From positions 1-32,112 of the forward strand of contig NZ_FPBY01000018.1 in NCBI RefSeq assembly GCF_900116755.1: a stretch of DNA of 32,112 nt, read 5' to 3'. Numbering within the stretch: the stretch's first letter is position 1; each line of letters opens with the position of its first letter. This DNA is from Clostridium sp. DSM 8431. GTDB lineage: Bacteria > Bacillota > Clostridia > Clostridiales > Clostridiaceae. The notes beneath the pieces are model-generated. The model ran no database searches and had not been told where the DNA came from. It saw only the letters and a list, made by a program, of their open reading frames with translations. This document shows positions 1 through 7,866 of the stretch, piece after piece. The position numbers were made by a program, and so were the translations under genes.

Positions 1-180
1 CAAACTAGATTCCCCAAATAGTTTATATTTTTTAGCCCAAACACGGATTATATTTCCATGATTACTGTTGTATCTTATTCCTAGTTCGGAACATATTTGT
101 TTGGTAGTCTTCCGTCCTGAAAGATAATCCTTAACCGCTTGTATTTTATCTTCAACTGAATATTTAAATTTTCTTCCCAT
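1..180 (-). CDS. IS3-family OrfA-like transposase subunit, N-terminal 60 residues (runs off the window)
   Basis: The visible 60 residues begin MGRKFKYSVEDKIQAVKDYL and continue into a helix-turn-helix (roughly residues 18-50, with K-T-T-K-Q-I-C-S-E-L-G-I as the turn) ending near VWAKKYK. This is the layout of OrfA proteins of IS3-family elements, which bind the element ends and are joined to the OrfB integrase by frameshifting. ATG at 180 is chosen because a GGAGG ribosome binding site lies at 190-194 just upstream on this strand. That site is buried in a 15-bp hairpin (188-235), which should limit translation. The gene continues beyond base 1, so whether it is intact is unknown. Confidence 0.75.
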   Translation of the reverse strand, partial: MGRKFKYSVEDKIQAVKDYLSGRKTTKQICSELGIRYNSNHGNIIRVWAKKYKLFGESSL

Positions 181-187
181 AAAAAAA

Positions 188-235
188 TACCTCCAAAGTA
201 GAGTTTGGTTATTTACCATGTCTACTTTAGAGGTA
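188..235 (-). promoter_or_regulatory. Hairpin sequestering the transposase ribosome binding site
   Basis: Bases 188-202 and 221-235 form an inverted repeat of 15 positions. In minus-strand RNA all 15 pair, with one G-U wobble, around an 18-base loop. The GGAGG ribosome binding site of the transposase gene is inside the downstream arm. Transcripts entering the element from outside would fold this way and block translation, a protection known from other insertion sequences such as IS10 and IS50. Confidence 0.6.
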
Positions 236-240
236 TCATA

Positions 241-288
241 TCACCTTTAAAATATGATGGAGTTTATGGAAAGAAATATCGTGGATAA
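241..288 (+). pseudogene. Possible 3' tail of a gene interrupted by the IS
   Basis: Immediately beyond the IS end, one frame reads SPLKYDGVYGKKYRG and stops with TAA at 286-288. A good terminator (293-324) follows directly, as expected after a real gene end. No start or ribosome binding site precedes it. I do not recognise the protein from so few residues. The alternative is chance open frame, which in this AT-rich DNA is quite possible for 15 codons. Confidence 0.35.
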
Positions 289-292
289 AGAT

Positions 293-324
293 AAAGCATA
301 GGATTTTGAGCATCCTATGCTTTT
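293..324 (+). terminator. Rho-independent terminator
   Basis: Perfect 12-bp stem (293-304 with 312-323), 7-base loop, then TTTT and an AT-rich tail. It sits 4 bases after the TAA at 286-288, supporting a former gene there. Confidence 0.7.
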
Positions 325-345
325 AAATTTTTAATTACAATTAAG

Positions 346-379
346 TTTCCCGAAGGGAGCGTGGCGCAGCCACTTTTTT
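346..379 (+). terminator. GC-rich double mini-hairpin with T run
   Basis: Two tight hairpins stand side by side: TCCC-gaa-GGGA (348-358) and GTGGC-gca-GCCAC (361-373). Both close GNA triloops, and six T residues follow at 374-379. The second could act as a terminator. The block is strongly GC-rich in very AT-rich surroundings, so a dispersed REP-like repeat is an alternative. Confidence 0.5.
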
Positions 380-470
380 AAATAAATATATTTTTTTAGA
401 TACAAAATAATAAAGAAAAAGGTATAATATATAGTATACTTATAAACAAAAGAAATTAAGGAGAGAGATT

Positions 471-1505
471 ATGATAAGATTTGAATGTGATTATTTAGAA
501 GGAGCTCACCCAAGAATCTTAGAGGCTCTAACTAAGACCAATTTCGATCAAACTCCAGGTTATGGAAGAGATGTATATTGTGAAAAAGCTCGTGAAATTA
601 TTAAAGAAAAATGTGATGCAGAAAATGCAGATGTGCACTTCTTAGTGGGAGGTACTCAAACAAATAAAATTGTCATAACTTCAATGCTACGCCCATATCA
701 AGGGGTTTTATGTGCAGATAGTGGACATATAAATGTTCATGAAACAGGAGCCATTGAAAATGCAGGACATAAGGTGCTTCCATTAAAAAGTACATATGGC
801 AAGATAAATGCTTGTGAAATTAAAAAGGCTTATGATCTTCATCATAATGATGATGCTCCAGAACACTGTGTTCAGCCGGGTATGGTATATATTTCACATC
901 CAACAGAATTAGGTACTCTTTATAGTAAAAAAGAATTAACGGAAATAAGTAATGTGTGCAAAGAATTAGGTCTTCCATTATTTATAGATGGTGCAAGACT
1001 AGGTTATGGATTAGCTGCTGAAGGGACAGATGTTACTTTAGCAGATATAGCAAGGCTTTGTGATGTATTTTACATAGGTGGTACTAAGGTTGGAGCTTTA
1101 TTTGGAGAAGCTGTAGTAATTATGAATGATAAGTATAAGAAGGACTTTAGATATTACATAAAACAAAATGGAGGGCTTCTTGCAAAAGGAAGACTTTTAG
1201 GAATTCAATTTATTTCTTTATTTGAAGATGATTTATATATGGAAGTATCTAAACATGCTAATAAGCAGTCATTAAGAATTAAAGAGGCTTTTTTAAAGAA
1301 GGGATATTCTTTATTTATGGACTCAAATACAAATCAACAGTTTCCAATAATACCTGATGAAAACCTTGAAGAATTAAAGAAAAAATATTCATTTACATTC
1401 TGGGAAAAGGTTACTGAAAATACTTCAGCTGTTCGTTTTTGTACAAGCTGGGCAACTAGAGAAGAAGATGTAGATAAATTAGTTAGTGATATAGAAAAAA
1501 TGTAA
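471..1505 (+). CDS. ltaE: Low-specificity L-threonine aldolase (PLP enzyme)
   Basis: A 344-aa cytosolic PLP enzyme of fold type I, expected to cleave L-threonine or allo-threonine to glycine and acetaldehyde. The N-terminus has the substrate and cofactor region (DYLEGAHP, GYGRD), then the PLP-stacking segment FLVGGTQTN, the HINVHETGA histidine motif, LFIDGARLGYG with the PLP-binding Asp, and GGTKVGALFGE with the Schiff-base lysine at about K206. The length suits the family (about 340 aa). The start has AAGGAG at 458-463. The short gene at 1518 follows after 12 bases and is probably co-transcribed, and a strong terminator ends the unit at 1745-1777. A related beta-eliminating lyase (for example phenylserine aldolase) cannot be excluded. 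Family assignment is secure, exact substrate is inferred. Confidence 0.9.
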   Translation: MIRFECDYLEGAHPRILEALTKTNFDQTPGYGRDVYCEKAREIIKEKCDAENADVHFLVGGTQTNKIVITSMLRPYQGVLCADSGHINVHETGAIENAGHKVLPLKSTYGKINACEIKKAYDLHHNDDAPEHCVQPGMVYISHPTELGTLYSKKELTEISNVCKELGLPLFIDGARLGYGLAAEGTDVTLADIARLCDVFYIGGTKVGALFGEAVVIMNDKYKKDFRYYIKQNGGLLAKGRLLGIQFISLFEDDLYMEVSKHANKQSLRIKEAFLKKGYSLFMDSNTNQQFPIIPDENLEELKKKYSFTFWEKVTENTSAVRFCTSWATREEDVDKLVSDIEKM

Positions 1506-1517
1506 GAAAGGAGTTTT

Positions 1518-1706
1518 ATGGGTATGGATAAGTTTCTTATTAAGAATACAACTAGAGCAGAAAGAGAAAAAATAGTAAGAGATGCATTAGGATATGGTGA
1601 TATAGGATGTGAATCTGATGCAGATGGATATGATATGTATAAGCCATATATTGATGGTGAAATGGAGATTGCTGAGATTAACATGAATCATAGATCATCA
1701 TTTTAG
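1518..1706 (+). CDS. Small conserved-looking acidic protein, 62 aa, function unknown
   Basis: The protein starts at ATG 1518 with AAAGGAG at 1507-1513, twelve bases after the threonine aldolase stop, so it is probably in the same transcript. The sequence has a charged helical N-terminal half (TTRAEREKIVRDALGYG) and an acidic middle ending in IDGEMEIAEINMNH. The pattern xTTRxEREKIVxxAL followed by IDGEMEI resembles short clostridial proteins that databases sometimes name after PurH, but it has none of the PurH domains, so I assign no function. No signal peptide or membrane segment is seen. Confidence 0.7.
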   Translation: MGMDKFLIKNTTRAEREKIVRDALGYGDIGCESDADGYDMYKPYIDGEMEIAEINMNHRSSF

Positions 1707-1744
1707 GTGGTTCTAGAAATAGTGGATGTAGATTTTAAAGTATG

Positions 1745-1777
1745 AAAGGAGACTTGTGAAGCACAGGTCTTCTTTTT
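1745..1777 (+). terminator. Rho-independent terminator after the aldolase unit
   Basis: A 14-bp stem with two G-U pairs (1745-1758 with 1762-1775), AAG triloop and a T run. It lies between the 62-aa gene and glpK, so glpK most likely has its own promoter. A TATAAT at 1792-1797 is a candidate -10 but no convincing -35 was found. Confidence 0.8.
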
Positions 1778-1829
1778 AGTGAAAGTCTACTTATAATTAT
1801 CAGTATAGAAATAAAGAGGTGCATCATAA

Positions 1830-3326
1830 ATGAAAAAATATATAATAGCTTTAGATCAAGGGACGACAAGCTCAAGAACAGTTATTTTTGATAGAGAACA
1901 AAATATAGTGGATATGTGTCAAAAAGAGTTTACTCAAATTTATCCAAATAAGGGGTGGGTTGAACATAATCCATTAGAAATATGGGCTAGTCAATATGGG
2001 GTACTTCAAGAAGTGATGGCTAAAACTAATATAAATCAAGATGAGGTTGCAGCTATAGGTATAACAAACCAAAGAGAAACAACTATTGTATGGGATAAGA
2101 AAACTGGTGAGCCAGTATATAATGCTATTGTATGGCAATGCAGAAGAACTTCTGACATAATAGAAGAACTAAAAAAAGATAAAGAATTTGCTGACTATGT
2201 AAGGGAAAATACAGGTTTATTATTAGATGCATATTTTTCAGCATCAAAAATAAAGTGGATTTTAGATAATGTAGATGGAGCAAGAAAAAGAGCTGAAAAT
2301 GGGGAGCTAATCTTTGGAACTGTAGATACATGGCTTGTATGGAAGCTTACAAATGGTAAGGTTCATGTTACTGATTATACGAATGCGTCTAGAACAATGT
2401 TATATAATATTAAAGAATTAAGATGGGATGATAAAATACTTGAAAAGTTTAATATTCCAAAATCTATGCTTCCAGAGGTGAAAAATTCATCAGAAGTTTA
2501 TGGATATACAGAATTAGGAGGAGAAGGACATATAAAAATTCCTATTGCTGGAATGGCAGGAGATCAGCAATGTGCTTTATTTGGTCAGGTATGCTTTGAA
2601 GAGGGAAGTGTTAAAAATACCTATGGCACAGGATGTTTTCTTCTTATGAATACTGGTGATAAAATGATTCAAAGTAGTCACGGATTAGTTTCTACAATAG
2701 CAATTGGAATTGATAATAAGGTACAGTATGCCTTAGAAGGTTCTGTTTTTGTTGGAGGAGCAGTTATTCAATGGCTTAGAGATGAGTTGCAGCTTGTTGA
2801 TACTGCTGAAGAGACTGAAGCTTGTGCTATGAAGGTTCAGGATAATGGAGGAGTTTATGTTGTACCAGCCTTTACTGGACTTGGAGCTCCACACTGGGAT
2901 ATGTACGCTAGAGGTGCTATTTTTGGTCTTACTAGAGGAGCAAATAAAAATCATATAGTAAGAGCAGCGCTTGAATCTATAGCTTATCAAAGCAGAGATA
3001 TTATAGATTCTATGCAGCAGGATTCAGGGTGTAAGCTTTCCATGATAAAGGTTGATGGAGGAGCAAGTAGAAATGATTTTCTTATGCAATTTCAAGCAGA
3101 TATAACAGGCTGTAAGGTTGAAAAACCTATAATAACAGAAAGTACGGCTTTAGGTGCAGCATATCTTGCAGGGCTTGCAGTGGGATTTTGGAAGTCTAAA
3201 GAAGAAATTGCAAAGAAGTTTGCTATAAATACAACCTATACTCCAAATTTAGAAGAGGATAAGAAAGAAAAATTATATAAAGACTGGCATAAAGCAATTA
3301 AACGTTCTAAAAATTGGGAAGAGTAA
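1830..3326 (+). CDS. glpK: Glycerol kinase
   Basis: A 498-aa FGGY-family kinase that phosphorylates glycerol to sn-glycerol-3-phosphate with ATP in the cytosol. The N-terminus carries the phosphate-binding DQGTTSSR (residues 9-16), then GITNQRETT, and GMAGDQQ with catalytic base D245, the same number as in the E. coli enzyme. A C-terminal ATPase motif ([17 protein letters not shown]) is complete. Length matches the family exactly. Firmicute GlpK is activated by HPr phosphorylation of a histidine near 232. Here H234 lies in the same loop, but the surrounding residues differ, so phospho-control is only a guess. No glpF or glpD lies next to it, which is unusual compared with glpFK operons. Start ATG has a GAGGTG ribosome binding site. 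Confidence 0.97.
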   Translation: MKKYIIALDQGTTSSRTVIFDREQNIVDMCQKEFTQIYPNKGWVEHNPLEIWASQYGVLQEVMAKTNINQDEVAAIGITNQRETTIVWDKKTGEPVYNAIVWQCRRTSDIIEELKKDKEFADYVRENTGLLLDAYFSASKIKWILDNVDGARKRAENGELIFGTVDTWLVWKLTNGKVHVTDYTNASRTMLYNIKELRWDDKILEKFNIPKSMLPEVKNSSEVYGYTELGGEGHIKIPIAGMAGDQQCALFGQVCFEEGSVKNTYGTGCFLLMNTGDKMIQSSHGLVSTIAIGIDNKVQYALEGSVFVGGAVIQWLRDELQLVDTAEETEACAMKVQDNGGVYVVPAFTGLGAPHWDMYARGAIFGLTRGANKNHIVRAALESIAYQSRDIIDSMQQDSGCKLSMIKVDGGASRNDFLMQFQADITGCKVEKPIITESTALGAAYLAGLAVGFWKSKEEIAKKFAINTTYTPNLEEDKKEKLYKDWHKAIKRSKNWEE

Positions 3327-3341
3327 TATAAATAATTAAGG

Positions 3342-3387
3342 AAAAAACTTTTAATACTTTAAATTCAATAGTATTAAAGGTTTTTTT
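3342..3387 (+). terminator. Terminator after glpK
   Basis: A 17-bp stem with one wobble pair (3342-3358 with 3370-3386, an A tract facing a T tract), ending in seven T residues. The symmetrical A/T flanks mean it could work in both directions. Confidence 0.85.
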
Positions 3388-3433
3388 ATTTTTAATGAAG
3401 ATTTATAGATAAGATTAATAGGGGGTATTTATA

Positions 3434-4954
3434 ATGGAAAAAAGAGAAGAGTGGTCTTCTAGGATAACCTTTATTTTAGCTGCTATTGGTTCAGCAGTAG
3501 GATTAGGTAATGCCTGGCGTTTTCCAGGACTTGCTGCAAAGTATGGAGGGGGAGCATTTTTGCTTACATATGCAATAGCAATGCTGATTTTAGGAATTCC
3601 CATGCTATCTATGGAAATTTCAATTGGTAGAAAAACAAGGCAGGGGGCACCAGGAGCCTTCAAAGCCATGAATAAAAAAACAGAGTATGTAGGATGGGCT
3701 GCAACTACTAATGCATTTGCTATTCAAGTATATTATGCAGTTGTATTTGCTTGGGTTCTTTTAATGGCCTTTTTTAGCTTTAAATTTGCAGGTATGGTAG
3801 GAGATACTGAGTCTGCAAGTTCTTTGTTTATGAAGGTTACAGAAACTTCAGGAACTATTTCAGGCATGAAGATACCTTTTCCTATGGCTTTAGCATTAAT
3901 AGTAGCCTGGGTTTTAATTTATGCTTGTATAAGAAAGGGAACTGTTAGTGTTGGAAAAGTAGTTAAATATACAGGATTAACTTTGCCACTTATATTCTTA
4001 ATTATTATGGCTATAAAGGGCATGACTATGCCTCATGGTTTAGAGGGGTTATCTAAATTATTTGTTCCTGATTTCTCAGTTATAAGTAGTAAAGGATTAT
4101 GGTCAAACCTTATTATTGATGCCATAGGACAGGTGTTTTATAGTTTGTCTATAATGATGGCTATAATGGTTGCTTATGGTTCTTATTTAAGTGATTCTAC
4201 TAATATAGCTAAGGATGCAACTATAATCGCCTTTGCAGATTTAGGTGTAAGTATTTTATCTGGTGTAGTTATGTTTACAACAATGTATGGTGTGGGAATG
4301 ACTACTAATGATATGTCTGCATCAGGAATTGCAACAGCATTTATTATTTTTCCACAAGCAATAGTTAGTTTGACTAGTATTGGATGGATTAATGCCCTAT
4401 TTGGCTTTGTATTTTATGCATGTCTTTCTTCCTTAGCCATAGATTCAGCCTTCTCAATAGTTGAGGGAGTTTCAACAGCTGTAGCAGATAGATTTAAACT
4501 AGATGCTAGAAAAGCCACTAAAGTAATATGTTTAATATCAGCCTTAATATCAATAGTTTTCATAACTCAATCAGGCCTTGCCTGGCTTGATATAGTTGAT
4601 AACTGGACAAATCAATACAATATGATAATTATTGGAGCTATGGAATGTATAGTTGTAGGATGGATATTTAAACCTAAGAAAGTTTTATGTGAGATTAATA
4701 GAAATACTAATACGTATAAGATTCCAAAATGGTGGTTTTTAGGTTCTATAAAATTTGCAGCCCCATTAGCTTTAATTGGTTTTGGACTTTGGAATTTATA
4801 TTCCTTATTTAAAAGTGGAGGTATTTATGGAGTTGAATCAGGCTACCCTTTATGGTCAAACATTGTGGGAGGATGGTTAGTGACTTTTATAGTATTTGTT
4901 AGTGGGTTTATTATAAAAAAAATTATTAATTTAAAAAAAGAAAACAGGATTTGA
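3434..4954 (+). CDS. Sodium-dependent transporter, NSS (SNF) family
   Basis: A 506-aa polytopic membrane protein of the neurotransmitter:sodium symporter family, the LeuT/MhsT fold. The first segment holds the family signature GSAVGLGNAWRFPG with the unwound TM1 residues that bind Na+ and substrate, followed by GGGAFLLTY. Hydrophobic segments suggest eleven helices, common among bacterial members, with the amphipathic end IIKKIINLKKE inside the cell. The usual substrates are amino acids such as tryptophan, leucine or other hydrophobic residues, but the actual substrate cannot be read from sequence. A GGGGG ribosome binding site lies 8 bases before the start. It appears monocistronic, between a strong and a weak terminator. 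Confidence 0.95.
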   Translation: MEKREEWSSRITFILAAIGSAVGLGNAWRFPGLAAKYGGGAFLLTYAIAMLILGIPMLSMEISIGRKTRQGAPGAFKAMNKKTEYVGWAATTNAFAIQVYYAVVFAWVLLMAFFSFKFAGMVGDTESASSLFMKVTETSGTISGMKIPFPMALALIVAWVLIYACIRKGTVSVGKVVKYTGLTLPLIFLIIMAIKGMTMPHGLEGLSKLFVPDFSVISSKGLWSNLIIDAIGQVFYSLSIMMAIMVAYGSYLSDSTNIAKDATIIAFADLGVSILSGVVMFTTMYGVGMTTNDMSASGIATAFIIFPQAIVSLTSIGWINALFGFVFYACLSSLAIDSAFSIVEGVSTAVADRFKLDARKATKVICLISALISIVFITQSGLAWLDIVDNWTNQYNMIIIGAMECIVVGWIFKPKKVLCEINRNTNTYKIPKWWFLGSIKFAAPLALIGFGLWNLYSLFKSGGIYGVESGYPLWSNIVGGWLVTFIVFVSGFIIKKIINLKKENRI

Positions 4955-4979
4955 AGATAAAGATAATTTTTGGGAAAAT

Positions 4980-5018
4980 GAAAAGACTGTGTCTAAATGA
5001 TGCAGTTTTTCTGTTTTT
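4980..5018 (+). terminator. Weak terminator after the NSS transporter
   Basis: A 9-bp stem with one bulged G (4980-4989 with 5003-5011), a 13-base loop and a following TGTTTTT. It is less convincing than the other terminators in the window. Confidence 0.45.
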
Positions 5019-5061
5019 AAGAGAATGATTATTAAGTTTTTATTACAAGAATTTTAATTAG

Positions 5062-5090
5062 TTGCCATATTATATAAAATTATATAAACT
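5062..5090 (+). promoter_or_regulatory. Candidate sigma-A promoter of the vanW-like gene
   Basis: TTGCCA at 5062-5067 and TAAACT at 5085-5090 are 17 bases apart. A TATAAA overlaps at 5083-5088. The GTG start follows 33 bases downstream. In such AT-rich DNA the -10 is weak evidence. Confidence 0.4.
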
Positions 5091-5122
5091 ATCATAAAGA
5101 CAAAAAGTGAGGGAGATTTATT

Positions 5123-5938
5123 GTGGAGAAAAAATTGTTTAGTCAGAGGAATACAGTATTTTATTTCTTAGCTGTATGGAGTAAAAGGATTATTAGATAT
5201 AGACAATGGTATTTTAAGGGGATTAAGTTTTCTAAAGATAGAAAAGTTGAGAAACTACCATACAGAGTAAAGAAACATCAATCTGTTTTAATAAGAAAAT
5301 TAGGAGATAGTGATGTTAGGCTTCAGTTAAATAAGGTGGAAAATTTGAAAATTGCTATAAAGAAAATAGATGGGATTATTATAAAGCCAGGGGAAGTATT
5401 TTCTTTTTGTAAACTTGTAGGACTTCCTACTAAAAGAAAAGGTTATTTAGAGGGAATGGAACTTTTCTTTGGAGAAGCAAGACCTGGTGTGGGAGGAGGC
5501 TTATGTCAGATAGCTAATTTAATAAATTGGCTTACAATACATAGTCCCTTAACAGTTATTGAAAGACATCACCATAGTTTTGATCCTTTTCCAGATGAGG
5601 GAAGAGTTTTACCCTTTGGAAGTGGAGCTACTATATTTTATAATTATCTAGATTTTCAAATAAAAAATAATACTAATCACACTTTTCAAATAAATTTATG
5701 GATGAGTGAAAAATGCCTTGAAGGGGAAATGAGATGTGATGAAAATTTAAGTTATTCTTATCATGTTTATGAAAAAAATCATAGATTTATAAAAAAAGAT
5801 GGATGCTATTATAGACAAAATGAGATTTGGAGAAATAAAATAGATAAATTCAAAAGTGGTAAAATTTTGGAAACAGATTTAATAACAAAGAATTTTGCAT
5901 TGGTAAAATATGTCCCACAAGAGTTTTGTGAAGAATAA
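5123..5938 (+). CDS. VanW-family protein
   Basis: A 271-aa protein with the VanW domain over about residues 75-210. The diagnostic parts are IKPGEVFSFCKLVG, the glycine-rich GVGGGLCQIANLINW, RHHHSFDPFPDEGR and GSGATIFYNYLDF. VanW was named from vancomycin-resistance clusters, but the domain is widespread in Firmicutes and its function is unknown, with an envelope role suspected. No other resistance genes (vanA/H/X/S/R) are nearby, so this is not evidence of glycopeptide resistance. No signal peptide or membrane helix is evident at the basic N-terminus, unlike many longer VanW proteins. The start is GTG 5123, with GAGGGAG at 5109-5115. Confidence 0.88.
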   Translation: MEKKLFSQRNTVFYFLAVWSKRIIRYRQWYFKGIKFSKDRKVEKLPYRVKKHQSVLIRKLGDSDVRLQLNKVENLKIAIKKIDGIIIKPGEVFSFCKLVGLPTKRKGYLEGMELFFGEARPGVGGGLCQIANLINWLTIHSPLTVIERHHHSFDPFPDEGRVLPFGSGATIFYNYLDFQIKNNTNHTFQINLWMSEKCLEGEMRCDENLSYSYHVYEKNHRFIKKDGCYYRQNEIWRNKIDKFKSGKILETDLITKNFALVKYVPQEFCEE

Positions 5939-5986
5939 ATGTATTAATATAAGATAAATATTAAATTTAATAACTACATAAAATAA

Positions 5987-6016
5987 TTGATAGTCTTAGT
6001 AGATTTTCTATATAAT
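5987..6016 (+). promoter_or_regulatory. Sigma-A-type promoter of the 111-aa gene
   Basis: TTGATA at 5987-5992 and a perfect TATAAT at 6011-6016 are separated by 18 bases. The start codon lies 48 bases downstream. Confidence 0.65.
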
Positions 6017-6064
6017 ATGATATATAATAATAAATCAAAGGAATTTTGAAAGGAGCTTTTATAT

Positions 6065-6400
6065 ATGAAAGAGCTGTTTAAAATCAAAGATTTATCTTTT
6101 TATGAAGAAGATTTCTTAGATGATATAAAGGATTATGAAGATATTATTCCAATAATCAAAGAAATGGAACGTAAATTAACATATGAGAAGTTAGCTGTAA
6201 CTGAAGATAATGAATGTTGTGGAAAGAGTAGAGATAATTACTTTATTCAAATACATGGATACATAAATAAAGAAGATGAGTTTATTACAAATGAAGAAGT
6301 AGAACAGTTTAAAGTTGATAGAGAAGGATTAGATCTATTTGTAATAAGAATCTATAAATGTGTAGATTGTGGTAAGTGGATAATAGATATATTAGAATAG
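6065..6400 (+). CDS. Uncharacterised 111-aa acidic protein with paired cysteines
   Basis: The protein is soluble and acidic, without signal peptide or membrane segment. Four cysteines are placed as a pair at C51-C52 (NECCGKSRD) and a CxxC at C99-C102 (YKCVDCGKW), which could bind a metal such as zinc. The C-terminal CxDCGKWxIDIL pattern looks like a conserved clostridial domain (possibly the DUF3785 group, from memory and unverified). It stands alone between its own promoter (5987-6016) and a strong terminator (6402-6454), so neighbours give no clue. Start ATG 6065 has AAAGGAG at 6049-6055. Coding status is well supported, function is not assigned. Confidence 0.8.
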   Translation: MKELFKIKDLSFYEEDFLDDIKDYEDIIPIIKEMERKLTYEKLAVTEDNECCGKSRDNYFIQIHGYINKEDEFITNEEVEQFKVDREGLDLFVIRIYKCVDCGKWIIDILE

Positions 6401-6401
6401 A

Positions 6402-6454
6402 AATAAAAGTGCTGAGAAATTGATCTATTGATTTTGAGGCACTTTTATTTTTTT
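6402..6454 (+). terminator. Terminator after the 111-aa gene
   Basis: An 11-bp perfect stem AATAAAAGTGC / GCACTTTTATT (6402-6412 with 6439-6449) with a 26-base, partly self-pairing loop, followed by T residues to 6454. Confidence 0.75.
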
Positions 6455-6481
6455 AATGATGATATATAAGTGGTGGTATAA

Positions 6482-7654
6482 ATGAGGAATAGTATAGAAA
6501 AACACAAATTTAAAATATTTATTTTATTGTTTTTTACTTTAGCATTATTTTTTGGGTATATGTTTGGCAGAATAAATAATAATAGAGATAGGGTTTTAAG
6601 TAAACTAGAAGTAGCATTAAAAAATTGTGATGCTAAGGACTTAAGTAAAGTAGTTACTCTTAATAATAAAAGATTAAGCAAAGATAAGGTAGAGCCTTTA
6701 ATTAAGTATTATGAAAGGAATACTCAGTCTATAGATAATGATATAAAACTTTTAAAAAGTGGTATGGAGACTCCAACCTTTTATATTGGTGAAAAAAAGG
6801 GAACTTTTGGAACTAATTATTATGTGAATTTGAAAACATATGATGTATCAATTTTTAGTAATTATGATGATGGTGAATTTACAGTTGATAATAAAAATTA
6901 TATTAATGCAAATGAGAGTCTAGGAAATATGATTCCAGGAGTATATAATGTTATTGGAATTTTAAAGAGTGAATATGGTGATATTGAAGCTTCAAAAGAA
7001 ATTACCTTGGTAAAAAATGAAAAAATAAATGTGGATTTTGATGCTGTAAATATAACAATTAAATCAAAATTTAAAGATGCAGATATATTTATAAATAATG
7101 AAAAAATTAATATGACTGTAGGTGAAGGCACGGAGATTGGGCCTTTAAGAAATGATGGAACGGTATCAATATATATAGAAAAAGAATTTCCATGGGGAAT
7201 AATAAAAAGTAATGAAGTATTTGTATCAGATATTCCTGTTATTAATTTAAATATCAATATGGAAAATGATGATGTGAAAAATGATATAAGTGATGCAGCA
7301 GAAAACTTTTATAAAAGCGTTTTCTCTGCCCTTAATAATGAAAATAAATCTTATATAGAATGTGCTAAAGAGCCAGTAAAAGATAAAATATATGATATTT
7401 TAGAGAAAAAATATACTTTCTTAAAAAATCGATATATTATAGACAATATAGAAGTAGTAAAAGATAAGAGTGAATATATATTTGAAGATGATAAATATAA
7501 GGCTAATGTAGTAGTTAATGTGTCTTACAGTACAGAAAAAAGATTTTTTGGACTTAGCAAAGAAGAAAATTTTAAAATATTTTTCACAAAGTTTGTTTAT
7601 GATGAAGAAAATAATGAATGGTTAGTTAGTGATGTAGAAAATTTTAGTTTATAA
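6482..7654 (+). CDS. TcaA-like membrane-anchored protein
   Basis: A 390-aa protein with a short cytoplasmic N-terminus, one membrane helix at about residues 11-28 (FKIFILLFFTLALFFGYMFG), and an extracytoplasmic remainder. Residues 38-75 (ALKNCDAKDLSKVV, KRLSKDKVEPLIKYY) match the second domain of TcaA/YvbJ proteins. The middle holds two repeated beta domains with VNITIKSKFKDADIFINNEK, and the last 120 residues look like the NTF2-like C-terminal domain. Staphylococcal TcaA affects teicoplanin sensitivity and envelope stress. Unlike TcaA, the N-terminal zinc ribbon is absent. Envelope role is inferred. ATG 6482 has only a weak GTGGTGG ribosome binding site. The ending lies beside a 30-base palindrome (7660-7689). 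Confidence 0.75.
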   Translation: MRNSIEKHKFKIFILLFFTLALFFGYMFGRINNNRDRVLSKLEVALKNCDAKDLSKVVTLNNKRLSKDKVEPLIKYYERNTQSIDNDIKLLKSGMETPTFYIGEKKGTFGTNYYVNLKTYDVSIFSNYDDGEFTVDNKNYINANESLGNMIPGVYNVIGILKSEYGDIEASKEITLVKNEKINVDFDAVNITIKSKFKDADIFINNEKINMTVGEGTEIGPLRNDGTVSIYIEKEFPWGIIKSNEVFVSDIPVINLNINMENDDVKNDISDAAENFYKSVFSALNNENKSYIECAKEPVKDKIYDILEKKYTFLKNRYIIDNIEVVKDKSEYIFEDDKYKANVVVNVSYSTEKRFFGLSKEENFKIFFTKFVYDEENNEWLVSDVENFSL

Positions 7655-7659
7655 ATAAA

Positions 7660-7689
7660 AAACCTGTACTTAAATTTAAGTACAGGTTT
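7660..7689 (+). terminator. Perfect 15-bp palindrome downstream of the TcaA-like gene
   Basis: Arms 7660-7674 and 7675-7689 are exactly complementary with no unpaired centre. It starts 6 bases after the stop codon, so a terminator role is likely, but no T run follows (TTTAGGG). It could also be a protein-binding site. Confidence 0.5.
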
Positions 7690-7693
7690 AGGG

Positions 7694-7765
7694 TTATGTT
7701 CATTTTTTGAAAGGGATAAATGAACATAATTGTGGGGTTATATCAACCTGACTATATTAGTCAGG
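7694..7765 (+). other. Two further inverted repeats in the spacer before the Cys-tailed protein
   Basis: A 12-bp inverted repeat TTATGTTCATTT / AAATGAACATAA (7694-7705 with 7718-7729) is followed by the hairpin CCTGACTA-tat-TAGTCAGG (7747-7765). Together with the palindrome at 7660-7689 they fill the first half of the 212-base gap. The order of three hairpins suggests a structured leader or an operator region. No known riboswitch was recognised. Confidence 0.4.
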
Positions 7766-7866
7766 ATGTATGGGCTAAACTAACTTATAAATATATTATA
7801 TGACAAAAAAATTAAAAAGCAAAGGCAGAGAAGAATTTAGTCATAAAATTTTAGGAGGTAAGTTAC

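Larger units (their letters stand above)
1..238 (-). mobile_element. Left-edge insertion sequence end, IS3-like (partial)
   Basis: The element reads leftwards out of the window. It holds the start of an OrfA-type transposase gene at 180..1 and a leader of about 58 bases, whose outer end reads TGATACCTCTAAAGTAGACA (238 to 219). The terminal TG is typical of IS3-family ends, but the other end is outside the window, so the boundary at 238 is inferred from where the leader structure stops and a host-like reading frame resumes. Family assignment rests on the OrfA helix-turn-helix only. Confidence 0.6.

Noticed and set aside
5123..5938. VanW as evidence of vancomycin resistance
   Set aside because: No vanA/H/X ligase or dehydrogenase, nor a two-component pair, is nearby, and VanW-domain proteins are common in Firmicutes without resistance.
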